Shown piece by piece: positions 15,141 to 24,119 of a stretch of 64,000 bases of DNA. The translations under genes were made by a program, and so were the position numbers. The number at the start of each line of letters is the position of its first letter. Position 1 is the stretch's first letter. The stretch is from Allocatelliglobosispora scoriae (GTDB lineage Bacteria; Actinomycetota; Actinomycetes; Mycobacteriales; Micromonosporaceae), in NCBI RefSeq assembly GCF_014204945.1, contig NZ_JACHMN010000002.1, positions 2,441,001 through 2,505,000 on the forward strand, read 5' to 3'. The notes below the pieces were generated by a model. It was not told the DNA's origin and did not search any database. It saw only the letters and a list, made by a program, of their open reading frames with translations.

Positions 15141-17636
15141 CTATGAGCCCAGATTTGAGTGGCTAATGAGATATGCCTGATATTTCTGGTCCCACTGCTC
15201 CGCCCGGCTGTGGCCGATCTCTCGCCGATAGGCGACCGCCGCCGCCAGCAGCGGTAATGCGCGTTGGCGGTCGTCGCCGAGCAGGCTGAGGCCCAGCTGC
15301 CACTGGCACTCGGCCTCGCCGCCCCGGTCGCCGAGGGTCCGCAGCCCGGCCAGCGCCCGCTCCAGCGAGATCCGAGCCCGCTCCGGCTCACCCGCCGCGG
15401 CGAGGCAGGCACCCCGCGCGCGCAGCCCGGTCGCCTCGGCATGCGGAGCACCGATCTCCCGCGCGATCGCCACCGCCGCCTCGCCGTGCTTGAGCCCCTC
15501 CTGCTGCTGCCCGAGCGCCGCTGCGGCGAGCGCCAGATCGGCGAGCACCCGGGACTCCCCGTGCCGGTCGCCGAGGGCGCGGATGATGGCGAGCGAACGT
15601 TCGAGCAGGGCACCGGCGGGGAGCGGATCACCGGCCGCGAGGTGGGCGGCGCCGATGTCGGCGAGCACCGCGGCCTCGCCATAGGCGTCGCCGAGCCGTC
15701 GGGCGATGGCGAGCGCCGGCTGCAGCTCGGCCAGGCCCAGGTCCGTCTCGCCCAGGCTCACGCGGGCCCGCCCCAGGTTGCAGCGTGCCATCGCTTCACC
15801 CCGAAGATCATCCATCTGGTGTACGAGCACCAGCTGCTCCTCGTGCAGACGCAGCGCCCGGTGCGGGTCCCCGAGGAGCAGGTGGGCGTTGCCGAGATTG
15901 TTGAGCGCCCGCGCCTGCCCGGCGATGTCCCCGGCGGCACGGAGCAGGTCGAGCTGCTCGCCGAACGCGGCGATGGCCCGGCCCGCGTCGCCCAGGTCGA
16001 GGTGGAGCTGGCCGAGCCGGTTGAGCACGACACCCTGGCCCCGATCGTCGCCGAGCCGTCGGGCGGCCTCCAGCGCCCGCTCGGCGAAGGGTGCGATCTC
16101 GTGGCGCCGGTCGTAGCGCATGAACCCGATGTGGTGGTAACTCGCCGTGGCGTCCGCGACGAGCAGCCGATCCCCCTGCTCGGCACCGGCGTGCTCCGCA
16201 GCCCAGGCCCGGGCGGCGTCGAGGTGCGGGCGCTCGGTGTCGAAGGAGGCGAGCGCCGTGCCAACCGCATCCCCGCCGGACAGGTAGTCCCGCTGGATGG
16301 ATTCCGCGGTCCGCAGGCACGCCTCGGCGTACCGCCACATCGCGGCCTCGACCTCCCCCGCAGCCGCCAGGTGCCCGGCCGCCAGCTCACGGACCAGGTC
16401 GTGCAGCCGCCACCGCCGCCGGATCGGGTCATAGCCGACGAGGCTGCGGCGCAGCAACAGGCGGCACGCCTCGCCGACATCACCCGGCGCCCGCACCACC
16501 TCGGCCGCGAGCTCGGAGCCGAAGTCCGCGACGAAGACGCTGAGCTGCCGGAAGACGGCCCGGGCCGGATCGTCGAGCCGGTCGTAGCTCAGGCTGAGCG
16601 AGGCCTCGATGTCGAGGTGCGCGTCGTCGGGGTCGCGCAGACGGGCCAGCGGGCGGCACCGGTCGAGCAGGGCCGCGATGTGCTCGGCGACCGGCAGCGC
16701 GGGGTCGTTGGCGAGCAGGCCGCCGCTGATCCGCAGCGCGAGCGGCAGGTAACCGCAGGCCCGGGCGATGGTGCGGGCCTGCGCATCGGAGACGCGGTCG
16801 CAGATGGTCCGCAGCATCCGGACCGCCTCGACCTCGGCGAACTGCTCCAGGTCGACCGCCCGCATGCCGGGCAGGGTGAAGCGCTGCCGGCTCGTCACCA
16901 GCAGGGCGCTGCCGGCGGGCGGGAGCAGATGGCGTACCTGGCCGGCGTCGCACGCGTCGTCGGCGACGATGAGCACCCGCTGCCCGCCCAGCACCGAGCA
17001 GTAGCGCCGCTGCAGCGTGTCGAGGTCGTCGTCGAGCCGGGCGTCCGGGGTGAGGGCGTGGATGATCTGCCGCAGCGCCTGCGCCGGTGGCAGCGGTTCG
17101 GCGCCCACCCCGTGCAGGTGCACGACGAGCTGGGCATCGGGATAGGTGTCGCGGACCCGGTTGGCGGCGAGGAGGGCGAGCTCGGTCTTGCCGATGCCCG
17201 CCATGCCGCGCAGGCCGATGATCGGCGCGTCCCGGGTGCTGCGCAGCGCCGCCAGCACGGCCTCCAGCTCCGCGGACCGCCCGACGAAGTCACCGGCGGG
17301 AGCTCGGAGCTGGCAGCGGGAGGGTGCGGGCGGCTCCGGCTGGGGCGTCAGCCACGGGCAGAGGTGCTCCCGATCGGGGTGGTAGGGCGGCAGCTCGCCG
17401 CCGAGCACCGCGAGCCGGGGATAGCCGGCCGCCACGAGCAGCTCGTCGGTCTCGTCGCGGGAGAGTGAGAGCACCCTGGCGATCTGCAGCATCGGCCGCC
17501 AGTGGCGCGGGCGGCGGACGGTCCCGTCGCGCCAGTTGTCGATCGCCGTCCGCGGGATGCCGGTGAGCTTGCTCAGGGTCTTGGAACCGACGCCGGAGCG
17601 GCGCATCACCCCGCCGAGAGCCTCACTGAGAGCCAT
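15141..17636 (-). CDS. AfsR-like regulator: HTH, NB-ARC and TPR domains
   Basis: An 831-aa STAND-type regulator. Residues 1-70 form an XRE-like helix-turn-helix (KLTGIPRTAIDNWRDGTVRR), about 118-400 an NB-ARC ATPase with Walker A GMAGIGKT (144-151) and a Walker B-like VLIVADDA, and the C-terminal half consists of tetratricopeptide repeats with recurring LG/NLG spacing. Such proteins couple ATP binding and ligand or partner sensing to transcription, often in secondary metabolism. The ATG at 17636 is chosen because GGGAGGCGCC precedes it; an upstream start is open but lacks a site. Target genes are unknown. Confidence 0.85.
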   Translation of the reverse strand: MALSEALGGVMRRSGVGSKTLSKLTGIPRTAIDNWRDGTVRRPRHWRPMLQIARVLSLSRDETDELLVAAGYPRLAVLGGELPPYHPDREHLCPWLTPQPEPPAPSRCQLRAPAGDFVGRSAELEAVLAALRSTRDAPIIGLRGMAGIGKTELALLAANRVRDTYPDAQLVVHLHGVGAEPLPPAQALRQIIHALTPDARLDDDLDTLQRRYCSVLGGQRVLIVADDACDAGQVRHLLPPAGSALLVTSRQRFTLPGMRAVDLEQFAEVEAVRMLRTICDRVSDAQARTIARACGYLPLALRISGGLLANDPALPVAEHIAALLDRCRPLARLRDPDDAHLDIEASLSLSYDRLDDPARAVFRQLSVFVADFGSELAAEVVRAPGDVGEACRLLLRRSLVGYDPIRRRWRLHDLVRELAAGHLAAAGEVEAAMWRYAEACLRTAESIQRDYLSGGDAVGTALASFDTERPHLDAARAWAAEHAGAEQGDRLLVADATASYHHIGFMRYDRRHEIAPFAERALEAARRLGDDRGQGVVLNRLGQLHLDLGDAGRAIAAFGEQLDLLRAAGDIAGQARALNNLGNAHLLLGDPHRALRLHEEQLVLVHQMDDLRGEAMARCNLGRARVSLGETDLGLAELQPALAIARRLGDAYGEAAVLADIGAAHLAAGDPLPAGALLERSLAIIRALGDRHGESRVLADLALAAAALGQQQEGLKHGEAAVAIAREIGAPHAEATGLRARGACLAAAGEPERARISLERALAGLRTLGDRGGEAECQWQLGLSLLGDDRQRALPLLAAAVAYRREIGHSRAEQWDQKYQAYLISHSNLGS

Positions 17637-17747
17637 CGGCGCCTCCCCCCGCAGCAGCGCCGAACCCGGCACGAACACCGGCATGATATCCAACTCGAAC
17701 GATTTGTCGATCAACGCCGAGTTCACCACGGCAGAAGACCGCCACAA

Positions 17748-17831
17748 CCACAAGATCGTCGCAACTCTTGAAGAGTTGGTCCTAAAACCCCCTGAGGACC
17801 AACTCTTCAAGAGTTGCGACGATCTTGTGGT
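17748..17831. repeat. Palindromic AAGAGTTG element, full copy
   Basis: Full two-arm copy with outer ACCACAAGATCG/CGATCTTGTGGT. It lies 70 bases past the stop of the MerR gene (17902, minus strand) and 111 bases upstream of the AfsR-like start. Confidence 0.95.
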
Positions 17832-17901
17832 GCTGGATCGGGGGCCGAGCAGGCAAGGCGCCCGGCCCCCGATCCTCCGCACCCGCCCACACCGCGGGCT
17901 A

Positions 17902-18537
17902 TTACTGCGGTGAGCGAGGACATTCGACCGCGGCGTCCTCCTGCGTCAGGCGCCGCAATCCGGCGAGCAGGTTGTCCCCGACGATCGTGCCGATGACCAC
18001 GCCGTAGACGAGGTCGGCGGGGTCGTGGATCCGGCCGCGGACCAGGCTCATGTCGACCTGGGCGATGAGTTCGGCCGCCTCGGCGTACCCGTCGATGTAG
18101 GTGATCGGCTCCTCGACCCCGAGCTGGCGCAGGGTCGCGACGACCTCGGCCACCGCGCGCCTCGCCGGGGCCGTTTCGCTGATCCGCCAGCCGCGCCGGG
18201 CGACGAGGTCGTCGACCTCCCGTTCGGCTGCGGCGATCCGCTCCTCGCTCGGGTGGTGCTCGCGCGGGCCCATGCTCATCAGCGCGTGGCCCAGGACGTT
18301 GGGCAGGTCGGGCTCGGGCTGGTCGGCCCGGGCGAGCAGCTCGCGGATCGCGGCGATCGGCAGGCGGCCGACCTCGACGAGCGCACGCACCAGCCGCAGC
18401 CGCCGCAGGTGCTCGGTGCCGTAGCGCGCCTGGTTGGCGCTGGTCAGCTCACCCGGCGGGAGCAGGTGCTCGCGCAGGTAGTACTTGATGGTCGGGACCC
18501 GGACGCCGGAGCGCTTGCTGAGTTCGGCGATGCGCAT
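17902..18537 (-). CDS. MerR family transcriptional regulator
   Basis: A 211-aa protein beginning RIAELSKRSGVRVPTIKYYL, a MerR winged helix-turn-helix (residues 1-70), followed by a helical region and a C-terminal domain of about 110 residues without the metal-binding cysteines of metal-sensing members. The ATG at 18537 shares one base with the stop of a 23-codon micro-ORF (TGATG) and has GGGGAAG upstream, so it is the last gene of a coupled operon with the 597-aa protein. It probably regulates that operon. Confidence 0.85.
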   Translation of the reverse strand: MRIAELSKRSGVRVPTIKYYLREHLLPPGELTSANQARYGTEHLRRLRLVRALVEVGRLPIAAIRELLARADQPEPDLPNVLGHALMSMGPREHHPSEERIAAAEREVDDLVARRGWRISETAPARRAVAEVVATLRQLGVEEPITYIDGYAEAAELIAQVDMSLVRGRIHDPADLVYGVVIGTIVGDNLLAGLRRLTQEDAAVECPRSPQ

Positions 18538-18608
18538 CAGCGCTTCCCCGACGCCATGGTCAGTCCGATAACGACGGCACCTATTTCGATCTTGCGTGTC
18601 GCGTTCAC
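18537..18608 (-). CDS. Micro-ORF of 23 codons bridging two genes
   Basis: GTG at 18608 overlaps the stop of the 597-aa protein gene (GTGA) and its own TGA overlaps the MerR start (TGATG). A GAGGAAGG site lies ten bases before it. The product has a basic start and a hydrophobic middle (IEIGAVVIGLTMASG). It may be a real micropeptide or simply a device that passes ribosomes on to the MerR gene. Confidence 0.45.
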   Translation of the reverse strand: MNATRKIEIGAVVIGLTMASGKR

Positions 18609-20398
18609 CGCGCCACCACCTTCCTCGGCTTTTTCGTGCCGGTACGCCGCTGGTCGCTGCGGCGCGCCGCCGATCCGGTGCCGTCGTCGGGCGACGGACC
18701 GGTCGTGCTGTCGGTGCCGGGCACCATTCCCGGCGGGACGGGCAGCGGCGGCTCGCCCATCCGGGGCCACTCCACGGTGGCGAGGAGCTGGGCGGCGTGC
18801 GCGCGCATCGCCGCGAGGTCCTGGTGCACGGCGACCCGCTTCGCGGCCAGCTCGTCGGCGACCTCGAAACCCGGCCGGTAGTCGTCGTCGCCGATCTCCC
18901 AGCTGGGCCGTTCCGGTGCGATGAGCTGGAGCGCCTCGGTCTGGCAGTCGTCGTTGTAGTAGATCGCCGCGATGTCGACGGGCATGAAGACCCGGCCGAC
19001 GAAGCGCTCGCTGGGGTCATAGGGACCGTCGGCCTTCGCCACCGCGGCGGCTGCGGCGACCGGCTCGGCCACGGGCGCGGCATCGGCTTCGGAGACCGCC
19101 TCGGCGGGGTCGCCGAGCTGGTTGATCCAGGCGAGGAGGTCCTGGTCGCCGACGTTGGCGAGCTTGCCGAGGTCGGCACCCTTCGGCGTCCTGGCCGACT
19201 GCGCGGACCTGCCGGGTGCGGCGGGCTTGGCCGAACCGGTCTTCGCCGTCGCGGACCTGGCCGTCGCCTTGGCCGGCGGGGTGGCCTTGGACGTCGCCGC
19301 CCTCGCGGCGCCGGTGCTCTTGGCAGCTCCGGCGCCCTTGGACCGGGTCGCCGGCCGGCGCGGCGGCGCTTGCGCCACGGAGTCCCCGGCAGGGTCGGCC
19401 CCATCGGGCGCGGCGGACTCCGCGATGCTCTCGCGCTCGGCCACCGCCGAGATCTCCGGCCCGGTCGGGACATCGGGCACGAGCACCGGCGCCGCCACGT
19501 CGCTCGCCTCGGCGACGGCCTCCGGCCGGACCGCCTCGGCGGGCACCTCGGGCAGAGCCCGGGCGGTCTTCGCCGCGGCCTTCACCGCCTTCGCATCAGC
19601 CCCGGCTGCGGCCTTCTCTGCCTTCGCCTCAGCCTTCGCCGCGAACGCCTTGGCCTTCGCATCGGTCTTGGCAGCGACCTCCTCGGCCTTCGCGGCGACC
19701 TTCGCAGCCCTGGCTGCGGCCTTGGCCTCCGCTCTCGCGGCACGCCTGGCCCGGCGCGTCGGGGCCGCGGGCCCGACCTCTGCATCCACATCGGACGCTG
19801 CTGCGGCGCGGCGCAGTTCGAGCCAGCGCCGACGCGGCGCCTTCCCCTCGGACGCGGCCGCCGACGCCTCGTCGTCGCCGTCCGCTTCGTCGTCCACATC
19901 GGATTCGGCGTCGTACGTCTCGGGCAGGTCATCGGCCGGGGGCGACACGATCACCACATCGGCGACCTCGCCCTCGATGACCGTCTCGACAACCGTCTCG
20001 ATGACCGGGGCACCGTCGCGGACCCCGGCCGGTACGCCGACGAGCTCGACGACGCCGACCACCGACCTCGACTGCTTCGCCTTCGCCTTCGCGGCCTTGA
20101 CCATCTTCAGCTCGGCCCGCAGGTTGGCGGGCTCTATCCCGAGTTCGAGCTGCCGCCGGTCGATCTGCACCCGTCGCTTCCTGATGCCCAGCTCGACCAG
20201 CCAGCCCATCCGGTGCTGCCCCGGCCGCAGGTGGGTGGGGACCGCCGCCTCAGCCCACGACGTGCGCTTGAGCCGCCACACCTTCACCTTGTTGATCTCA
20301 TATGCCGCCCGCAGCGCGAGGCGTTGCAGCACGCCGACGACGATGGCACCGGCACCGAAGGCCGCACCGAGTTCGGCGATGTTGAACAGGTCGGTCAT
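18605..20398 (-). CDS. Membrane-anchored Ala/Lys-rich protein of unknown function
   Basis: A 597-aa protein not assignable to a family. Residues about 8-30 are a hydrophobic segment (AAFGAGAIVVGVLQRLALRA), followed by a basic region to about 110, an acidic stretch (about 155-185), then a long low-complexity region (about 215-420) built of Ala, Lys, Arg and Pro, resembling histone-H1-like or PhaF-like tails. A conserved-looking C-terminal globular part (about 440-570) contains RVFMPVDIAAIYYNDD and GDDDYRPGFEVADEL. Coupled to the micro-ORF and MerR downstream. The mix of a membrane anchor, nucleic-acid-like basic tail and compact end domain suggests a scaffold or tether, which is inference. Confidence 0.7.
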   Translation of the reverse strand: MTDLFNIAELGAAFGAGAIVVGVLQRLALRAAYEINKVKVWRLKRTSWAEAAVPTHLRPGQHRMGWLVELGIRKRRVQIDRRQLELGIEPANLRAELKMVKAAKAKAKQSRSVVGVVELVGVPAGVRDGAPVIETVVETVIEGEVADVVIVSPPADDLPETYDAESDVDDEADGDDEASAAASEGKAPRRRWLELRRAAAASDVDAEVGPAAPTRRARRAARAEAKAAARAAKVAAKAEEVAAKTDAKAKAFAAKAEAKAEKAAAGADAKAVKAAAKTARALPEVPAEAVRPEAVAEASDVAAPVLVPDVPTGPEISAVAERESIAESAAPDGADPAGDSVAQAPPRRPATRSKGAGAAKSTGAARAATSKATPPAKATARSATAKTGSAKPAAPGRSAQSARTPKGADLGKLANVGDQDLLAWINQLGDPAEAVSEADAAPVAEPVAAAAAVAKADGPYDPSERFVGRVFMPVDIAAIYYNDDCQTEALQLIAPERPSWEIGDDDYRPGFEVADELAAKRVAVHQDLAAMRAHAAQLLATVEWPRMGEPPLPVPPGMVPGTDSTTGPSPDDGTGSAARRSDQRRTGTKKPRKVVAR

Positions 20399-20404
20399 GT
20401 GTGC

Positions 20405-20455
20405 TCAAGCTCCCTGAGTGACGACATTCGGCGCCGCGACGGGCTGCTGGGTCAC
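20405..20455 (-). CDS. Possible 16-codon micro-ORF
   Basis: GTG at 20455 overlaps the stop of the 79-aa gene (GTGA) and the frame ends six bases before the ATG of the 597-aa gene. It has only a weak ribosome site. Listed because it mirrors the better-supported micro-ORF at the other end of the 597-aa gene. Confidence 0.2.
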   Translation of the reverse strand: MTQQPVAAPNVVTQGA

Positions 20456-20691
20456 GCCTGCACGCCCCGCTCGGCCGGCCGCCCGTAGAGGGCTGCTCCG
20501 ACCGAGAGGAGCTGCGGCTCCTGTGACGCCCAGTAGCCCAGCGGCGCGCGCAGCAGCACAGCCTGGCGGGTAACGACCTGGTCGTTGGCCCACAGGGCGG
20601 TGACACCGTGTTCGCGGAGATAGGCGACCACGTCGGCGTGAATGCTCTCTGCCTCGGTGGCGAGCCGCTCCAGTTGCGCGATGGTCAGCAC
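20452..20691 (-). CDS. Small protein of unknown function (79 aa)
   Basis: A 79-aa soluble protein starting with GTG at 20691, directed by a perfect AAGGAGG site eight bases upstream. It begins with a probable amphipathic helix (TIAQLERLATEAESIHADVV) and ends with a short sheet-like region; no cysteines. No family recognised. It is the first gene of the minus-strand operon that continues with the 597-aa membrane-anchored protein and the MerR regulator, so it is likely part of the same unknown function. Confidence 0.7.
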   Translation of the reverse strand: MLTIAQLERLATEAESIHADVVAYLREHGVTALWANDQVVTRQAVLLRAPLGYWASQEPQLLSVGAALYGRPAERGVQA

Positions 20692-20832
20692 GGGAATCGC
20701 CTCCTTGATGATCGGCTGAGAGACCGGATCGTGATTGGTTCCATCGTCACTGCATCGACACCTCTGCACATCTCGGATGTTGCTCACCATGCGCATCGGA
20801 TCGCTCCGCAGGAGACAGGCGAAGTCGCTGGT

Positions 20833-20894
20833 CACGTTCTGCAGCAAAGCGTGGCCATCTCGCTGCGCGAGGCCACGCTTTGCTGCAGAACGTG
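20833..20894. repeat. Inverted repeat, TGCAGCAAAGCGTGGC family, copy 2
   Basis: Arms CACGTTCTGCAGCAAAGCG... (20833-20856) and its complement (20871-20894) are 24 bases and perfectly paired, spacer 14 bases. A stray CAAAACGTGCC follows at about 20907, as if a third half arm had been present. It lies between the stop of the PKS-like gene (20947, minus) and the start of the 79-aa gene (20691). Confidence 0.95.
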
Positions 20895-20946
20895 CCGGGC
20901 GCGACGCAAAACGTGCCAGGGGCGCGACCCGGGGCGCGGGCGGCGG

Positions 20947-23900
20947 TCAGCCGTGGGTGACCACTGCCACCGCGACCGGCTCGGGTACGCCGCGCAGCAT
21001 CGTCACGAACGTCGCCACCCGCCACGGCCCGGCGCCGAGCAGCACCCAGCGCCCCGGCCCGTACGCGGCCGGCGTGATCGGGGTGGCCGGGAGCTGACCG
21101 GCCTTCTGCAACGCCTCCAGCGCGGACCAGATCCGGGTGGCCGCCACCGACAGCGACTCACCCGCCTCCGACGCGACGAGGTCGGCGAGACCGAGGTGGC
21201 GCCCGAGCAGCCCGGACCAGGCCTCGCGCCCCCGATCGATGACGGCTTCGAGATCGCAGCCGGTGGCGTGCGGTGCCGCGACGGCGAGGGTGACCCCGGC
21301 GCCGTGCGACGCGGAGACCGCCCAGCCGCCGTCGACCTCGGGCCGCCCGTCGGGGCGGTAGCGCACCGTCACCGGCCGGTCGAAGACGCGCGACAGGGCG
21401 AGCGCGGTGTTCTGCCGACGCCGGGTCGGGTCGGCGTCGGGCTCGATCGCGACCGCGCCGCCGAAGCCGATCAGCTCGGCGAGTACGCGTTGCAGATAGG
21501 GACCGAGGAGCTGCGGCACCCACGGACCGGTGCCGCTGAGCGGGCGGACCGCCTGCAGCCGCAGCCCTTCCCAGCGCTCCACGACGGTCTGTCCGGAGCG
21601 GACCTCGACGTCGTAGCGGTAGCTGTCACCGTCGCGGTGCCGCTCGACGGCGCGGAAGGTCACGAATCCGGCCCGCGCACCGGCCGGGGCCAGCCAGATC
21701 CGGTCGACCGCGGTGGGCAGCAGCGTCGCGTCGGGTACGCAGACCTGGATGCCGTGCATCACCGCGTCGCGCTGACCGGGGTCGCCGAGGAGCAGGGTCG
21801 GCGGCAGGAAGGGGCCGAACCAGTCGTCGGTGCCCTCGGGCGGCCCGGCGACGTCGGCGGCGCAGTCCCGGGCCGAGACCCGGTGGTAGCGGACCAGCCG
21901 TTGGAAGCGCCTGCCCTGGAAGAGCAGGTCGTCGTAGAGGTCCTCGGCGGGCTCCAGCGGTACCGGCGGCAGCGTGCCCGGCCCGGGCGGGATGATCGGC
22001 AGCGAGACCGGGACGGGGACCGTCGCCATCGCCGGTACGCCGGAGCGGTCGGGCAGGCGGGCCGGGGAGCCGGAGAGCCCGTAGCGCAGTCGAGCCCGGA
22101 AGTGGTCGGCCGCGAAGCCCGTCTCCTCGCTGCGGATCACCAGCTCCGCCTCGGTGCCGGTCCGGTCGACCACGGCGGCGATCCGGATCGTGGTCGAGCC
22201 GCGCCGCTTCACGATGATGGGCCGCAGGAACTCGGCGCCCTCGATGACGGGCGGGCCGGGCAGCCCGGTCACGGCGGCGCCGACCTGGGCCATCGCCTCC
22301 ATCCCGAGCACGGCGGGGAAGAGCAGGTCGCCGTCGAGCAGGTGGTCGGCGAGGTAGGGGTCGGCGTCGGGGGTGAGGACCGCCTCGACGACGAGCTCCA
22401 CGCCCGGGTAGTCGACGAGCACCCGGTCGAGGAAGCGCATCAGCGGCAGCTCCCGGGCCGGGAAGCGCAGCGTGGGCAGCCCCTGCGCCCGGCCGGTGAC
22501 GAGCAGGACCGGTGGTACGTCGGGTGCGTCGACGATCATGCGGAGCACCTCGATGGCGTCGTCGATCGCGAGCGGCACGATGCCGTCGCGGAGCAGGGTC
22601 TCGACGACGCCGAGGCGCTCGCCCATCCCCGCGCCGGACCAGACCGACCACTCCAGGCAGACCGTGCGGCAGTCCGGGTGCGCGGCGGCGAAGCGGGTCG
22701 TCGCGTCGGCGAGCCAGTCGTTGGCGACGGCGTAGTGCGCCTCGCCGCGCAGCCCCGCCCGACCGATGATCGAACCGAACGTGACCAGCAGTTTCAGCCG
22801 GTCCGGCCGGACCGAGTCGAGCACTGCCGCGAGCCCGTCGACCTTCGGCGCCAGCGCGGCGCGGAACGCCTCGGCGGTGAGTCCCGGCAGCGTCGCCGGG
22901 ATGTTGTGGCCGGCGCCGTGCAGGATCGCCGTCACCGGTCCCAGCACCGACTCGACCTCCGTCAGCGCCGCGAGCACGGCGGCCGGGTCGGTGAGGTCGG
23001 CCCGGACATAGTGGACGGTCGCACCGGCGGCCGCGAACCGCTCCAGGTTGGCGGCGAGCTCCGCGTCGGTCGCCGGGTCCGATCGGCCGAGCAGCGCCAG
23101 CCGGGCTCCGCCGCGGACGGCGAGCGCCAGCGCGCACTCGGCCGTGATCCCCTTGCCGCCACCGGTGGCGAGGAGCACGTCGGCAGCTCCGAGCCTGGCC
23201 TTCGGTCGGCGGTCCGGGCTCACCGGTCGCCAGAGCCGATGCACGGGGGTACGCCGTGAGCCGTCCCCGGCGTACCCGACATCGGCGAAGCCGGCCGTGG
23301 CCGCGACGTCGGCGACCAGTTCGGCCACGACGGCGTCGGCCGGCGCGACGTCGATGACGGTGGTCCGCACGGCGGGCGCCTCGTGGTGGAGGGTCTTGGC
23401 GAGCCCGGCGAGACCCCGCCCGTGCTGGACCAGGACGAACCGCTCGACGCCGTCCTCGAGGGCCGCGTGCGCCGCGGCGAGGGCGAGCCCCACCTGCTCC
23501 TCCCCCGCGTCGGACGGCAGGCAGAGCAGCACACCGCCGCCGAGTCCGGCGAGCGTCAGCGCCTCGTGCAGCGGAGCGGCGAGCGGGTGACCGGCGTCGG
23601 CGAAGAGCCGCCAGGCGCCCCCGGTCGGACCTTTACGCGGGGTGGGCCGGGTGGCGGGAGCGGACTCGGCGGCGAAGGCGCGCACCCAGCGGGCGGCACC
23701 GGCGACGTCGGCCCGGCCGGTGGCGCTCTCCCGCTCGTCCCGGCCGATCGCCGCGAGCGCCTCGACGAGCTCGGCCACGGTCGCGGTGGCGTAGCTCGAC
23801 GTGACCTCGGGAGCGCCGAAGCCGAGCTGGGCCGCCGCCTGCGCCATCAGCTGCCCCACGGTGATGGAGCTCAGGTGCAGGTCGGCGACGAGGCGCAGGT

Positions 23901-24003
23901 CGGGCTGGACGACCGACAGCGGCAGCTCCACCCGCTCGGCGATGAGTCGGGAGAGCAGTTCGAGCGTGTCCCCGGCCGACGACTCCGGCCCCGTGCTGTC
24001 CAT
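20947..24003 (-). CDS. Polyketide synthase half: ACP-KR-DH-PPTase
   Basis: A 1018-aa multidomain protein. Order: an acyl carrier domain (about 10-85, modification site LHLSSI with Ser46), a ketoreductase (about 270-450; nucleotide motif ATGGGKGITAE, catalytic Ser and YAVAN), a hot-dog dehydratase (about 540-780; ADHLLDGDLLFP), and a C-terminal phosphopantetheinyl transferase (about 880-1005; GCDLEAV and WSALEALQKAG). This equals the second half of enediyne-type iterative PKSs (KS-AT-ACP-KR-DH-PPTase), but KS and AT are absent here. The ATG at 24003 follows GGAGGG. It lies downstream of a DUF1702 gene on the same strand, a protein kind also tied to enediyne-type loci. It should need a partner KS-AT encoded elsewhere. 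Confidence 0.8.
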   Translation of the reverse strand: MDSTGPESSAGDTLELLSRLIAERVELPLSVVQPDLRLVADLHLSSITVGQLMAQAAAQLGFGAPEVTSSYATATVAELVEALAAIGRDERESATGRADVAGAARWVRAFAAESAPATRPTPRKGPTGGAWRLFADAGHPLAAPLHEALTLAGLGGGVLLCLPSDAGEEQVGLALAAAHAALEDGVERFVLVQHGRGLAGLAKTLHHEAPAVRTTVIDVAPADAVVAELVADVAATAGFADVGYAGDGSRRTPVHRLWRPVSPDRRPKARLGAADVLLATGGGKGITAECALALAVRGGARLALLGRSDPATDAELAANLERFAAAGATVHYVRADLTDPAAVLAALTEVESVLGPVTAILHGAGHNIPATLPGLTAEAFRAALAPKVDGLAAVLDSVRPDRLKLLVTFGSIIGRAGLRGEAHYAVANDWLADATTRFAAAHPDCRTVCLEWSVWSGAGMGERLGVVETLLRDGIVPLAIDDAIEVLRMIVDAPDVPPVLLVTGRAQGLPTLRFPARELPLMRFLDRVLVDYPGVELVVEAVLTPDADPYLADHLLDGDLLFPAVLGMEAMAQVGAAVTGLPGPPVIEGAEFLRPIIVKRRGSTTIRIAAVVDRTGTEAELVIRSEETGFAADHFRARLRYGLSGSPARLPDRSGVPAMATVPVPVSLPIIPPGPGTLPPVPLEPAEDLYDDLLFQGRRFQRLVRYHRVSARDCAADVAGPPEGTDDWFGPFLPPTLLLGDPGQRDAVMHGIQVCVPDATLLPTAVDRIWLAPAGARAGFVTFRAVERHRDGDSYRYDVEVRSGQTVVERWEGLRLQAVRPLSGTGPWVPQLLGPYLQRVLAELIGFGGAVAIEPDADPTRRRQNTALALSRVFDRPVTVRYRPDGRPEVDGGWAVSASHGAGVTLAVAAPHATGCDLEAVIDRGREAWSGLLGRHLGLADLVASEAGESLSVAATRIWSALEALQKAGQLPATPITPAAYGPGRWVLLGAGPWRVATFVTMLRGVPEPVAVAVVTHG

Positions 24004-24076
24004 GAACGTATCCCTCCAGCGTCGCCCGCCTCGGCGCCCACCGCCCGTCGGTGACATTGAATGATCCCAATGAAAC

Positions 24077-24113
24077 GCCCGCCCCTCGTCGCCGACAAGG
24101 CGCAGGGGCGGGC
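24077..24113 (-). terminator. Hairpin after the DUF1702 gene
   Basis: GCCCGCCCCT (24077-24086) pairs with AGGGGCGGGC (24104-24113). On the minus strand it lies just after the DUF1702 stop and is followed by a T-rich stretch (GTTTCATT). Read-through to the PKS-like gene is still possible. Confidence 0.55.
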
Positions 24114-24119
24114 AATACC

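Noticed and set aside
20608-23259. Very long open frame (883 codons) on the plus strand opposite the PKS-like gene
   Set aside because: It is a GC-bias antisense frame: composition is Arg/Gly/Pro/Asp-rich without domains, while the minus-strand frame shows clear ACP, KR, DH and PPTase motifs.
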